From the NCBI GenBank assembly GCA_012033335.1, contig JAAURB010000007.1:16027-80026 (forward strand): a stretch of DNA of 64,000 bases, written 5' to 3'. The notes under the pieces are model-generated. The model searched no databases, was not told the origin of the DNA, and worked only from the letters and a program-made list of their open reading frames with translations. A program made the translations under genes and the position numbers. Within the stretch, counting starts at the first letter, position 1, and every line of letters starts with the position of its first letter. Of the stretch, positions 47,629 to 57,356 are shown in pieces. The DNA comes from Oscillatoriales cyanobacterium RM2_1_1 (GTDB lineage Bacteria > Cyanobacteriota > Cyanobacteriia > Cyanobacteriales > Microcoleaceae).

Positions 47629-48801
47629 TTATCGGTAAACAATTCCTGCCCTTTTCATCCGGCAAATCGCCTCTTGAATCTGGGCATCTGGAGCGGTTAG
47701 GGTCATTCTGATAAATCCCTCTCCACCCTTACCATAGCCATTTCCAGGGGGGACGACAATCCCACAGGTTTCCAGCAACAAGCTGGCAAATTCAGTGGAG
47801 GTGTATAGCCTAGGGACTCGAACCCAGCAATAAAGGGTTGCTTTGGGGGGAGTCATCGGCCAACCCAAGGCTTGCAAACCACTGACCAACAGATCTCGCC
47901 GTCTTTGATAAATAGCGGTGATGGCGGCTAGCTCTGATTCTGAGGTGGAAAAGGCAGTGATGGCTGCCTGCTGAATCGCTTTAAACACCCCTGAATCGAC
48001 ATTGCTCTTGACCTGACTCAAGCCCTGAATTCCCATGACATTCCCAACAACAAAACCAATCCGCCAACCCGTCATGTTATAGGACTTGGAGAGGCTGTGA
48101 AATTCCAGGGCAATATCCTTAGCCCCAGGGACTTGCAAGACACTAGGGGCTCGATAGCCATCGTAGGTAATCTCGGAGTAAGCATGGTCATGGCAGAGCA
48201 AGATATCATAATGCTGGCAGAACTCCACCATTTCAGCCAAGTCATCCAGGCTGGCTACTGCCCCCGTAGGATTATTGGGATAGTTCACCCAGAGAATTTT
48301 AGCAGCCTGGGCCACAGATTCGGGAATGGTAGTGAGATCAGGCAGAAATTGCTGATCAGGAGTTAAGAAAATTGGGTAGGGTTCGCCGCCAGCAAACAAT
48401 GTAGAGGTGCGGTAGACCGGATAACCGGGATCAGGAATTAAGACTAAATCCCCTTCCTGAATAAAGGCTAGGGCAATATGGTGGATGGCTTCTTTGGAAC
48501 CGATGGAGGATGTCACCTGGGTTTGGGGGTCGAGGCCGATTACCCCAAATCGATGGGCCATCCAATCCACCACAGCCTGACGATAGGCCAGAGTACCTCG
48601 GCTGCGAGGATAATTGTGAGTATCAGGACTGTCAAGGGCCTGGTGCATGGTTTGCACGATTGGGGACAGTGTCGGCTGATCCGGGTCGCCAATGGCCATA
48701 TCAATCAAATCGATGCCCTGGGCTAGCAATTCCTGGCGTTTGCGGTCAATCTCCGTGAAGAGGTAAGGGGGGATCTTGTCGAGACGTTTGGCAAACTGCA
48801 T
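47629..48801 (-). CDS. PLP-dependent aminotransferase, second DapL-like enzyme
   Basis: Class I/II aminotransferase of 390 residues. DMAIGDPDQPTLSPIVQ, GSKEAIHHIALAFIQEGD and YPNNPTGAVASLDDL shape the PLP pocket, and the Schiff-base lysine lies in FHSLSKSYNMTGWRIGFVVG. GEGFIRMTLTAPD carries the carboxylate-binding arginine. The sequence resembles enzymes annotated as LL-diaminopimelate aminotransferase in cyanobacteria, but it differs widely from the dapL at 20481. I would not assign the reaction without assay. Its stop lies 33 bases from the GT2 stop (convergent). Confidence 0.82.
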   Translation of the reverse strand: MQFAKRLDKIPPYLFTEIDRKRQELLAQGIDLIDMAIGDPDQPTLSPIVQTMHQALDSPDTHNYPRSRGTLAYRQAVVDWMAHRFGVIGLDPQTQVTSSIGSKEAIHHIALAFIQEGDLVLIPDPGYPVYRTSTLFAGGEPYPIFLTPDQQFLPDLTTIPESVAQAAKILWVNYPNNPTGAVASLDDLAEMVEFCQHYDILLCHDHAYSEITYDGYRAPSVLQVPGAKDIALEFHSLSKSYNMTGWRIGFVVGNVMGIQGLSQVKSNVDSGVFKAIQQAAITAFSTSESELAAITAIYQRRRDLLVSGLQALGWPMTPPKATLYCWVRVPRLYTSTEFASLLLETCGIVVPPGNGYGKGGEGFIRMTLTAPDAQIQEAICRMKRAGIVYR

Positions 48802-49128
48802 GGTTGCTAGGGTAATCTTCCGGGCATTGAGATTCCCTTCATCATACTATTCTTGATCAGATTACTGTCTTGATCAGAGTACTGAGTCAGGCCCTACCCT
48901 GAAAATTTTCCTGGGGCTGCAGGACGGTCTGATGACCCCATTTCATCAATCATTTGTGATGGCATTTGTGATGGCTCTATTTGAATTGATTCGGGGGCGG
49001 GGGAGATGCCCTCGGGATAGCAGCCCACTCCACAGAATTTCGTTGACCATCTAGAATGACTATAGAATTTTGCAGGTGCCTCACCTAGAACAACGGAGCA
49101 GGTAAGTGCCCCAGATGAATCCTTAGAT
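48802..49128. other. Intergenic region without recognised gene
   Basis: The spacer holds small direct repeats (CTTGATCAGA near 48850 and 48872; CATTTGTGATGG near 48951 and 48963). A minus-strand open frame at 48894-49163 has no domain and overlaps the small gene at 49129, so I do not count it. Confidence 0.4.
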
Positions 49129-49323
49129 TCAGGCGCTAGGAACAAGCTTGACTCGTCCTGCATCCATTTCTTCCATCAAAAGTTCTAGGGCCTCATAGTC
49201 CATGTCAGAAATATAACCGAGTCGGGTCAGCTCTGAATTAATTTCATTTTCGATTTCAGGGGTTAAGCGCTTAACGGAGAGCGCCTTCGAAACCAATCTA
49301 CGAATCATATTAGTGGCAACCAT
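49129..49323 (-). CDS. Small conserved-type hypothetical protein
   Basis: 64 residues, mostly helical and charged (IRRLVSKALSVKRLTPEIENEINSELTRLGYISDMDYEALELLMEEMDAG). The pattern of a short helix, then an EINSEL..LGYISDMDYEAL motif is one I associate with small proteins seen widely in cyanobacteria; function unknown. The composition is protein-like and the ATG is plausible. An internal ATG at residue 6 is an alternative. Confidence 0.65.
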   Translation of the reverse strand: MVATNMIRRLVSKALSVKRLTPEIENEINSELTRLGYISDMDYEALELLMEEMDAGRVKLVPSA

Positions 49324-49887
49324 CTGCTAAATAACTCCGCCTGATCTGATTTTCTAATGAGTTCCTAGTCTGACTGGTGATCTAAACCCGGAATCTAGAG
49401 TGATTTTAATCACGATGTTTTGTTAGCTTAACTATTCCCATAAAGCGTTCGATAAAGCTTACAACTTTGATCATTCAGGGCATCGGGAAATATTGATTCA
49501 TTGATTCAAAGTGACTTTATCTTCGTCAACTGCTTGATCAAATATTGTCCTGAGGGGCTACTTGCTTGAGTATTTGCCCCTCATCTGTCCTGGGTTACCC
49601 GAGACTACAATACTTAGACCATAGATTCCGCAGGAGGGTTCTAACGAGTTAACTGTCCTGGCTCTGGGTCTACAGAATCTCTACTTTGATTGAAGTTAGA
49701 GGAGCAGACAACCTGAGATTTCCAGTTTAATCTTTCCCTTCTGCGATAAAAAAGTGAGCATAACCGTAAAAACTTAAACGAAAGTTAATGGAATCGAGCC
49801 ACCTTGGCTCTGGCAATCTCCTAGCCTCTGGTGAGGGGATTGACTTGCGCTAGACTGGAGGTTCAGGTTCTGAGGTGAAATCCTACA
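49324..49887. other. Long intergenic region before the radical SAM gene
   Basis: 564 bases between divergent genes. It is expected to hold two promoters. I see no tRNA-like sequence, terminator or gene of useful length. CTCTGGTGAGGGGATTGACT near 49825 may include a -35-like TTGACT, but no matching -10 is clear. Confidence 0.4.
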
Positions 49888-52590
49888 GTGTCAGTTGCAA
49901 TCGAAACGTTAATTACCCCTGAGATCCATCAACCTGCCCGCTACCTGGGAAATGAATTGGGGGCAAAGCATAAACCCTGGGACTCCGCTGAAGTTCGCTG
50001 GGCCTTGACCTATCCGGAGATTTATGAGGTGGGGGCCTCAAATCTGGGTCATATTATTCTCTACAATATTCTCAATACCCAACCCCGGCAACTGTGCGAT
50101 CGCGCCTATCTTCCTTCCTCAGACTTGGCCGAAAAGCTCAGAACCAGCCAAACTCCCCTATTTGCTGTGGAGTCCAAACGGGCCCTGACTGAGTTTGATA
50201 TTCTCGGTTTCAGTCTCAGCTACGAACTGGGGGCGACTAATATTCTAGAAATGTTGAGTCTGGCAGGAATTCCCCTCACCTGGCAAGCCCGACAACTAAC
50301 GGACGGCAATACACCCCTGGAATTCCATTCGATTTTGTCCGGGGGACAGACTGCCACCTCCAACCCAGAACCCTATGCTGACTTTTTTGACTTTTTCGCC
50401 CTGGGAGATGGGGAAGAACTGTTGCCTGAAATTGGCCTAGTGATTGAGCAGGGCAAGGCGGCAGAATTGAGTCGGGAAGCGTTATTACTGGATCTGGCTC
50501 AGGTTCCGGGGGTTTATGTGCCGCAGTTTTATGATATGGCCCCGGATGGCTCCGTCCATCCCAATTGTGGGGGGGTACCGGAACGAATTCTCCGGCGGGT
50601 GGCCACCCCAATTCCAGCCTATTCAATTCGGATGGTTCCCCTGGTAGAAACTGTTCATGACCGATTGGTGGTAGAGGTGCGGCGGGGCTGTACCCGGGGT
50701 TGTCGTTTTTGTCAACCGGGAATGCTGACCCGCCCGGCCCGCGATGTCGAACCTGAACAGGTTATTAACGCCATTGAGCAAGGGATGAAAGCGACAGGAT
50801 ACGATGAATTTTCCCTGTTGTCCCTGAGTTGTTCTGACTATCTGGCCCTTCCCAGTGTCGGCATTGAGATCAAAAATCGTCTGAAGGACTACAATATTTC
50901 CCTGTCTCTCCCCAGTCAGCGGGTGGATCGGTTTGATGAAAATATTGCCAACATTCTCGGGGGCAACCGTCCTGGAACCCTGACATTTGCCCCCGAAGCT
51001 GGAACCCAGCGAATGCGAGATATCGTCAATAAAGGTCTGACCAACGAAGAACTCCTACGAGGAGTAAAAATAGCCTACGAACAGGGCTGGAGCAAGGTCA
51101 AGCTGTATTTTATGATTGGCTTGCCGGGGGAAACCGATGAAGATGTGATCGGGATTGCAGAAACAGTGCGCTGGCTCCAACGGGAATGTCGAGCCCCTAA
51201 ACGCAAGCGCCTGGAGGTGAATCTAACCATTTCTAACTTCACCCCCAAACCCCATACGCCATTCCAGTGGCATTCTGTTTCTACGTCAGAGTTTAAGCGC
51301 AAGCAGCAACTGTTGCGCCTGGAGTTCCGCCAGATGCGGGGGATCAAGGTGAACTTTACCGATGTGCGGATTTCCGCCATGGAGGATTTTGTCGGGCGGG
51401 GCGATCGCCGCTTAGCCCCTGTGGTTCAACGGGCCTGGGAGTTGGGAGCGGGGATGGATGCCTGGTGGGAAAGCCTGGAACGGGCCTTTGCTGCCTGGAC
51501 TGAGGCCATCGAAGAATCTGGACTGAGCTGGAAATATCGCCAGGTGGAGAGCGGAGAATGGAATGTGATGGAGTTGCAGACCAGAGACCTGAGGGAAATA
51601 GAAGCCTCAATCCAATCTGTCCCTGACCCCTTCCCCAATCTTGCGTTACTCAACCAACCCTTGCCCTGGGATCATCTCGATACTGGAATTGACAAAACCT
51701 GGCTCCAGGAGGATTTACAGCGGGCTTTGGCCGCAGCGACCGTTCCCGACTGTGCCTTTGAGGGCTGTTCCCACTGCGGGGTTTGTAGTCCTGATTTTGG
51801 CCACAATATTGTCGTGGCACCCCCCCCGATTCCTGAATTTATCGGACATGCTGCTCCCAATCGCGATCGCGCCCAGCGTCTTCGGGTGTGGTTTGGGAAG
51901 TTGGGGACGATGGCTCTGATCGGACATTTGGATTTGATGAAACTTCTGGATCGAACCCTGCGCCGGGCAGATTTGCCGATTGCCTTCAGTGCTGGCTATC
52001 GTCCCAGTCCACGGATGTCCCCCGCCAGTGCCTTAGCATTGGGGGCAACCAGTTCTGGGGAAATTATTGACCTGGAATTCACCCAAAGGCTACAGCCTGA
52101 GGATCTGCTCAGGACTTTATCAAGCTATCTCCCGGAAACCCTACCCATATATCGGGTGGCGGAAATTGACCTGAAATCTCCATCCCTGACTCAAGTGATT
52201 CAAGGGATTGAGTATTTGTTTTACTTGCAAGCCGTTGCTGGGGAAGCGTCTGTGGAACAATGGACGAGTTGGGTGGATCAGGTGAAGGGCTGCTCGGAAA
52301 TCCTCTGGGAGAAGACCACCAAATCTGGTAAAACTAAAATTATTAATCTGCGAGAGCAGCTATTTGAGCTAGACGTTCTAGAGTTAAATTCTAGCCTGCT
52401 GGATTTGCCCCGATCCCCTGAGCCAGAAACGACAGTTTTACGGTGTGTTGGTAGCTATCGCCATGATGGAACCCAACTCAGGCCCGAACAAGTTATCTAC
52501 ATGCTCGAACAGTATAGCCAGCAAGATCTGCATCTGGTGCATGTCCATCGTCAGCGGTTTGTGATTGATGAGTTTGTCGATCAGGTTTGA
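49888..52590 (+). CDS. Radical SAM protein with C-terminal DUF2344 domain (TIGR03960-type)
   Basis: A 900-residue protein with a GTG start. The N-terminal third resembles a cobalamin-binding-type region (WALTYPEIYEVGASNLGHIILYNIL). The radical SAM core has the 4Fe-4S cysteines C268, C272 and C275 in VRRGCTRGCRFCQPG and LTFAPEAGTQRMRDIVNKG further on. From about residue 625 there is a Cys pair region (CAFEGCSHCGVCSPDFG), then the DUF2344 domain (RLRVWFGKLGTMALIGHLDLMKLLDRTLRRADLPIAFSAGY). In other bacteria the two domains occur as separate adjacent genes near rne/rng, and here the gene precedes rne. The reaction is not known. Confidence 0.9.
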   Translation: MSVAIETLITPEIHQPARYLGNELGAKHKPWDSAEVRWALTYPEIYEVGASNLGHIILYNILNTQPRQLCDRAYLPSSDLAEKLRTSQTPLFAVESKRALTEFDILGFSLSYELGATNILEMLSLAGIPLTWQARQLTDGNTPLEFHSILSGGQTATSNPEPYADFFDFFALGDGEELLPEIGLVIEQGKAAELSREALLLDLAQVPGVYVPQFYDMAPDGSVHPNCGGVPERILRRVATPIPAYSIRMVPLVETVHDRLVVEVRRGCTRGCRFCQPGMLTRPARDVEPEQVINAIEQGMKATGYDEFSLLSLSCSDYLALPSVGIEIKNRLKDYNISLSLPSQRVDRFDENIANILGGNRPGTLTFAPEAGTQRMRDIVNKGLTNEELLRGVKIAYEQGWSKVKLYFMIGLPGETDEDVIGIAETVRWLQRECRAPKRKRLEVNLTISNFTPKPHTPFQWHSVSTSEFKRKQQLLRLEFRQMRGIKVNFTDVRISAMEDFVGRGDRRLAPVVQRAWELGAGMDAWWESLERAFAAWTEAIEESGLSWKYRQVESGEWNVMELQTRDLREIEASIQSVPDPFPNLALLNQPLPWDHLDTGIDKTWLQEDLQRALAAATVPDCAFEGCSHCGVCSPDFGHNIVVAPPPIPEFIGHAAPNRDRAQRLRVWFGKLGTMALIGHLDLMKLLDRTLRRADLPIAFSAGYRPSPRMSPASALALGATSSGEIIDLEFTQRLQPEDLLRTLSSYLPETLPIYRVAEIDLKSPSLTQVIQGIEYLFYLQAVAGEASVEQWTSWVDQVKGCSEILWEKTTKSGKTKIINLREQLFELDVLELNSSLLDLPRSPEPETTVLRCVGSYRHDGTQLRPEQVIYMLEQYSQQDLHLVHVHRQRFVIDEFVDQV

Positions 52591-53431
52591 GCCCGGTTTC
52601 ATTAATTGAAGTTTTTAGTTAATTTTTTTGATGAGTTTTTTCAATTCCAGGGCAAGTTAATCCTCTTGCCTCAGGACAGGTGCTATTATATGATTTATGC
52701 TAAGCTACTGAGTCAAAATCTGTCTGGCGGCGATCGCGGTATAGATTGACAAAGTTCACCGTGCTTAAGGGTCTCAAGCAGTACTGAGTTGACAAAATTA
52801 TCAGAAATAATTGAGATTTTGAGAGAATGCCAGGTTAGATACCTTTCAGCTAACTTGTTCAATACAGTGGTGAAAGGGTTTTTGAGCTATTTGCAAAATT
52901 GCAGGAGCGACTGGGCTTCTACTTAGCAACGATGTCGTTGTGACGATCAGGGGCAACTGTGCGAGTCGATATTCTGCTTCTCAAGCGGAAAGTTTCAATT
53001 TAAAGTCTGATTTCAGATTGTTTCTGCCAGGTTGGAGTTTACCGTTCTACAACCTGAGCCGTATTTTCTAAGGGTTAGAATCGGTTTGAGCTTATTTCTA
53101 GATCTATTCAAGAGGAGGAGAGTTTAGGAATTCAGTCCAGTTTTATAATGACCTGGATCAATCATCGCTATGATAGAGATGTAATTAAATCGGTTCGGGT
53201 TTGATCAAGAGTTCCCTTGAGGGCCTGTCAATCGCTTAGCAAGATTCTTACATACACTACATCCCAATTAAAATCTGGCGCTTTCCTAGAGAAAGAATTT
53301 GTAGTTTTGGGTGTAGGCACAATCTATTTTTCACCGGTTCGTTCAAGACAACGTTCGTTCAAGACAACGTTCAAGGTACACGCAACAGAGGTGTCTTGGG
53401 AGTTGCACAAAGTTTTGAGGAAATGATTTAG
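52591..53431. other. 841-bp spacer, probable long 5' leader of rne
   Basis: This large gene-free region ends at the rne start codon. Long leaders that allow RNase E to control its own mRNA are known for rne in enterobacteria and reported in cyanobacteria. Purine-rich AAGAGGAGGAGAG at about 53109 looks like a ribosome-binding site without a gene. A frame of 69 codons at 53217-53426 has no RBS or recognisable domain. A 16-bp direct repeat lies at 53337. Confidence 0.5.
53337..53368. repeat. 16-bp tandem repeat in the rne leader
   Basis: GTTCGTTCAAGACAAC occurs twice in perfect tandem (53337-53352 and 53353-53368), with GTTCAAGG continuing after it. It lies about 63 bases before the rne start codon. 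Confidence 0.8.
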
Positions 53432-55579
53432 ATGTCGAAGCAGATTGTTATTGCCGAACAGCATCGGATTGCAGCAGTTTTTTCTGAGGATCAAATTCAA
53501 GAATTGGTAGTGGCAACGGGCAGCCATCAAGTAGGAGATATCTATCTCGGAACGGTGGAGAATGTGTTGTCAGGCATTGATGCTGCATTTGTGAATATTG
53601 GCGATGGGGAGCGCAATGGCTTTATCCATGTGTCTGATTTAGGCCCCCTCCGCTTAAAGCGAGAGGCGGGTGCAATCACAGAACTGCTAGCCCCACAGCA
53701 AAAGGTTCTGGTACAGGTAATGAAGGAGCCCACTGGAACAAAAGGCCCTCGCCTTACCGGCAATATCTCCCTCCCTGGGCGCTATCTGGTTTTGATGCCT
53801 TCCGGTCGGGGTGTCAATCTCTCCCGCCGAATTCGCTCCGACAGTGAACGCAATCGCCTGCGGGCCCTAGCGATTTTGATCAAACCTTCCGGCACGGGTT
53901 TGCTGGTGCGGACTGAAGCTGAAGGGATGGCGGAGGATGCCATTATTGAGGACTTGGAATCCCTACAGCGGCAGTGGGAACTTACTCAACAGGAGGCCAA
54001 TTCGGCTCGCCCTCCAGCCCTCTTGAATCGGGATGATGACTTTATCCAGCGGGTGTTGCGGGATATGTACAGTACAGAAGTCAACCGAATTGTAGTAGAT
54101 TCAAATCTCGGGGTGAAGCGGGTGAAGCAACACCTGCTGAACTGGAGTATGGGAAAAGCTCCCCAAGGGGTGCTGATCGACCATCATCGAGAACGAACCT
54201 CGATTCTGGAGTTTTTCCGGGTGAATGCTGCCATCCGAGAAGCCCTAAAACCCAGGGTGGATCTACCCTCTGGTGGATACATTATCATTGAGCTGACTGA
54301 AGCCCTTACCGTAATTGATGTCAACTCTGGTTCATTCACCCGTTCAGCCACGGCCCGGGAAACTGTTCTGTGGACAAACTGTGAAGCCGCCACGGAGATT
54401 GCCCGTCAATTGCGATTGCGCAATGTCGCTGGGGTGATTATTGTCGATTTTATTGATATGGATTCCCGCCGGGATCAACTGCAAGTCCTAGAGCACTTTA
54501 CCAAGGTCTTAAAAGAAGATAAGGCCCGTCCCCAGATTTCTCAGTTATCTGAACTGGGATTGATCGAACTGACCCGTAAACGTCAAGGTCAGAATATCTA
54601 TGAACTCTTTGGCCGACCCTGCTCCACTTGTGGTGGATCGGGGCATTTAGTCCATTTGCCGGGAGAAGCTGATGCCCCGATTGAGGAAGCTGGGGAACGG
54701 GTGGTTTTAGGAACTCGAACCATTCCTTCCGTGGGCCTACCCGAAGCCTCGGAGCGATCGCCTCGGGCGGCAGCCCTCGACGTTGTCAGTTACCGGGAAG
54801 AACCAGAAAATCTAGAATTAGATCCAGCCTCCAATCTGCAAGAGTTGGAATTGCTCAACCATCCCAACTATCAACAGGGCAGCAATGCTCGTCGTCGCCG
54901 CCGCCGTCGGATTGGAGATGTAGATTCCTTGGTAAGAGAGGATGAACCCGTACGCAATAATGCTCGAGCCGGGACTAACGCTGCCTATCCGGATCGAGCA
55001 GAAGCCAATAGTAGTACTGAAGTTGTCTCTAACAATAACAACCGTACCACCAGCTCAGAGCGAGGCCGTTCAAACAAATCAGATGTCACTAAAGCCCTGC
55101 CTGAGCCCCCAGAGGTGATCTCTGTGGAAATGACCGAGGATGAGCAGCAAATCTATGCCCTCATGGGAATTTCCCCGATGATTCTATCCAGTCAACCCGT
55201 AAAAAATTCTCGCAATGCCATTGTTACTGTGCGGCTCCCCGGGGAGCTTCCTCCCTCCCCCGCTGATTTGATGCAGGTCGATGAGCCCATTAAGGCTTCT
55301 TCGACAGTAGAACCGGAGATAGAGGAGTCAGCAGATCTAGAGGATCCAGATGAATCAGAGAATTCAGAAGAGGAAAATTTCGTACCGGATTTACCGACCC
55401 ATTTATCTACTATTGAAGCTGAATCCCTGGAAACAGACTCTTTAGAATTAAATGCTGCAGAATCGGACTCTTCTAGTTCGAACTCTTTCAATGGAGATGA
55501 AGACGAGTCAGACGATCTAGATGAATTGTCCGTAAATCGTCGCCGCCGCCGTCGCTCTTCTGCTAGTCAGGATGACTGA
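53432..55579 (+). CDS. rne: Ribonuclease E/G
   Basis: Endoribonuclease for mRNA decay and rRNA/tRNA processing. The S1 RNA-binding domain is at about 36-115 (DIYLGTVENVLSGIDAAFVNIGDGERNGFIHVSDL). The catalytic DNase I-like part has DVNSGS at 296-301 and VDFIDMD at 338-344. The Zn-link CSTCGGSG at 397-404 allows dimer contacts. The tail after about 430 is poorly ordered and acidic, with two arginine clusters (ARRRRRRRIGD, and NRRRRRRSSAS at the extreme C-terminus). The last resembles the cyanobacterial RNase E nonapeptide that binds polynucleotide phosphorylase. The gene overlaps rnhB by eight bases. Confidence 0.94.
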   Translation: MSKQIVIAEQHRIAAVFSEDQIQELVVATGSHQVGDIYLGTVENVLSGIDAAFVNIGDGERNGFIHVSDLGPLRLKREAGAITELLAPQQKVLVQVMKEPTGTKGPRLTGNISLPGRYLVLMPSGRGVNLSRRIRSDSERNRLRALAILIKPSGTGLLVRTEAEGMAEDAIIEDLESLQRQWELTQQEANSARPPALLNRDDDFIQRVLRDMYSTEVNRIVVDSNLGVKRVKQHLLNWSMGKAPQGVLIDHHRERTSILEFFRVNAAIREALKPRVDLPSGGYIIIELTEALTVIDVNSGSFTRSATARETVLWTNCEAATEIARQLRLRNVAGVIIVDFIDMDSRRDQLQVLEHFTKVLKEDKARPQISQLSELGLIELTRKRQGQNIYELFGRPCSTCGGSGHLVHLPGEADAPIEEAGERVVLGTRTIPSVGLPEASERSPRAAALDVVSYREEPENLELDPASNLQELELLNHPNYQQGSNARRRRRRRIGDVDSLVREDEPVRNNARAGTNAAYPDRAEANSSTEVVSNNNNRTTSSERGRSNKSDVTKALPEPPEVISVEMTEDEQQIYALMGISPMILSSQPVKNSRNAIVTVRLPGELPPSPADLMQVDEPIKASSTVEPEIEESADLEDPDESENSEEENFVPDLPTHLSTIEAESLETDSLELNAAESDSSSSNSFNGDEDESDDLDELSVNRRRRRRSSASQDD

Positions 55580-56246
55580 GGGGAATCCGGATCAAAGTCT
55601 CGGTGGCCGATGCTCTCGAGGGCTGATGCAGATTGCCGGGGTAGATGAGGTGGGACGGGGTGCTTTATTTGGGCCAGTGGTAACGGCTGCAGTTCTGTTA
55701 TCTCCGACTCAGCAAAACCAACTAGCCCAGTTGGGGGTAAAGGACAGTAAGCAGTTAACTCCGGGAACGCGAGAACGGCTAGCCGCTCAAATTCAGGCGA
55801 TCGCCCTAGACTGTAAAATTGGTCTGGCTTCAGTCTATGAAATTGATCGCTTGAATATTCTCCAGGCCACGTTGTTAGCGATGAAGCGGGCCATTCTTAA
55901 ACTCCAGCCTTTACCTGATCTGTGTCTGATTGATGGCAACCAGCGAGTTTTGGGTTTGGCCATCCCTCAAGCCACGATGGTTCAGGGCGATCGCCATGCC
56001 ATCTCCATTGCAGCAGCCAGTATTGTGGCAAAAGTCTGGCGGGATCAATTAATTGTTCGTTTGGCCCTTAAGTATCCAGAATATGACCTAGCTCAAAACA
56101 AAGGCTATGGAACCCAAAAGCACCGAGACGCTCTGCAAATTCATGGCCCCTCTCCCCAGCATCGCCAATCCTTTAAACCCTGTCAGCTCAGCCTGAAGGC
56201 TGAGCTGTTGGAATCGTATTGCCATCACAAATGGTTGGTGAAATGA
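55572..56246 (+). CDS. rnhB: Ribonuclease HII
   Basis: Removes RNA from RNA-DNA hybrids, including single ribonucleotides in DNA. GVDEVGRGALFGPVVTAAV carries the first acidic pair, KDSKQLTP follows, and DLCLIDGN holds the third Asp. ISIAAASIVAKVWRDQL and YGTQKHRDAL complete the family motifs. The start ATG overlaps the rne stop (ATGACTGA), indicating translational coupling. A second start at 55626 (MQIAGVDEVG) would also give a normal enzyme. Length is 224 residues. Confidence 0.94.
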   Translation: MTEGNPDQSLGGRCSRGLMQIAGVDEVGRGALFGPVVTAAVLLSPTQQNQLAQLGVKDSKQLTPGTRERLAAQIQAIALDCKIGLASVYEIDRLNILQATLLAMKRAILKLQPLPDLCLIDGNQRVLGLAIPQATMVQGDRHAISIAAASIVAKVWRDQLIVRLALKYPEYDLAQNKGYGTQKHRDALQIHGPSPQHRQSFKPCQLSLKAELLESYCHHKWLVK

Positions 56247-56471
56247 AATGAAGGGATCCGCGTTGAAATCAAATCCCAATTGACGTAGCTGATCAGGGTG
56301 GATGTGTACCTGATACTAACTCTTAAAATCGGCATAGCCAAAAACCACAGTACACCGCAGCGCCTTGCGTTCCAGGTTCCTATCTGTAGCAATATTAAAG
56401 AGAATTGGTATCAGCGGGAATAACACTAAGACTCTCTTCTTTGTAAAGTTTTTTGTAAAATTTGTAAATTC

Positions 56472-57062
56472 CTAAGCAGGCAATGTGGATTCAGAATGAA
56501 CCTGGCCATGGGCCGCCAATTGAGATTGCTCTGGCTGTTCCCTCACCCAACGACGATAATCCAGGATTAAGTGATGAGCTAACCGCTGTTTGACAGTTGC
56601 CAGAATTCCCTTCAGCAAATGATTTCCCGTCGTCTCTATCAGGGGACGAGGAGTCAGCCAGAGGGCCGGAGGCAATTCAATCTCAACGGTGATATCGGCT
56701 AACCCTTTGAGCTGAGTCATTCCATCAACCTGCTGGGGTGATAGGCGACCAAACAAGTGAAGGGCAAATCGCTGATTGATATAGTCTGCTCCTCGGATAG
56801 CACAGCCCACAGACTTCAGCCGAATGGTTCCATCCGACAATGCCCAAACTTTGAGATCCACGGTCGGTTGAATGGCTAGAGAGAGAAATGAGATGGGGCG
56901 CATCTTTAGCCGGAAACAATCCTGGTCAAGCTGTTCTAAACGTTGGGGATCCACCAGGGAATAAACCAATCGATGAGGCTGACGCAGATAATGTTGAATA
57001 GGTACGCCCTCATCCGGAACATTGAGTTCGACTGATTGGGATCCGCTAAACTGAACTTTCAT
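56472..57062 (-). CDS. DUF1997 family protein
   Basis: Cyanobacterial and plastid-lineage protein of unknown function (196 residues from the ATG at 57062). The conserved pattern includes QHYLRQPHRLVYSLVDPQRLEQLDQDCFRLKMRPISFLSLAIQPTVDLKVW, and later ADITVEIELPPALWLTPRPLIETTGNHLLKGILATVKQRL, typical of a lipid-binding-like SRPBCC-type fold often suggested for this family. The gene lies between rnhB and pheA, divergent from pheA; I believe this neighbourhood is shared by other cyanobacteria. A TTG at 57068 is an alternative start. Confidence 0.82.
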   Translation of the reverse strand: MKVQFSGSQSVELNVPDEGVPIQHYLRQPHRLVYSLVDPQRLEQLDQDCFRLKMRPISFLSLAIQPTVDLKVWALSDGTIRLKSVGCAIRGADYINQRFALHLFGRLSPQQVDGMTQLKGLADITVEIELPPALWLTPRPLIETTGNHLLKGILATVKQRLAHHLILDYRRWVREQPEQSQLAAHGQVHSESTLPA

Positions 57063-57356
57063 GGGCAATTCAATGTGAAACCTGATAACTTTCGTCTATA
57101 TAATATTTTAATAAAAATTAATAGAATTTTCTCCGCCTCAAGTACGGTTTATACACGGTTCAGCGCTATGCTAAAGCCTAACTTCTATATTGCAATCTCT
57201 TCATCATACTGAATCAATTGATAAATTTTGAGTAAAGAAATATGACACCCTGTGATGAAAACCCTGTGATGAAAATTCTGTGACAAGATTCTGCTGTGAT
57301 CCCTGGTGAAATTTTCGCCGCTAAACCTGTTGAGTGAAATTCTAGAGCCCTTACCT

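Noticed and set aside
48894..49163. Minus-strand 89-residue open frame
   Set aside because: Overlaps the better small gene at 49129 and has no recognisable feature.
53217..53426. 69-residue open frame in the rne leader
   Set aside because: Runs through the 16-bp tandem repeat, lacks an RBS, and ends just before rne; more likely leader sequence.
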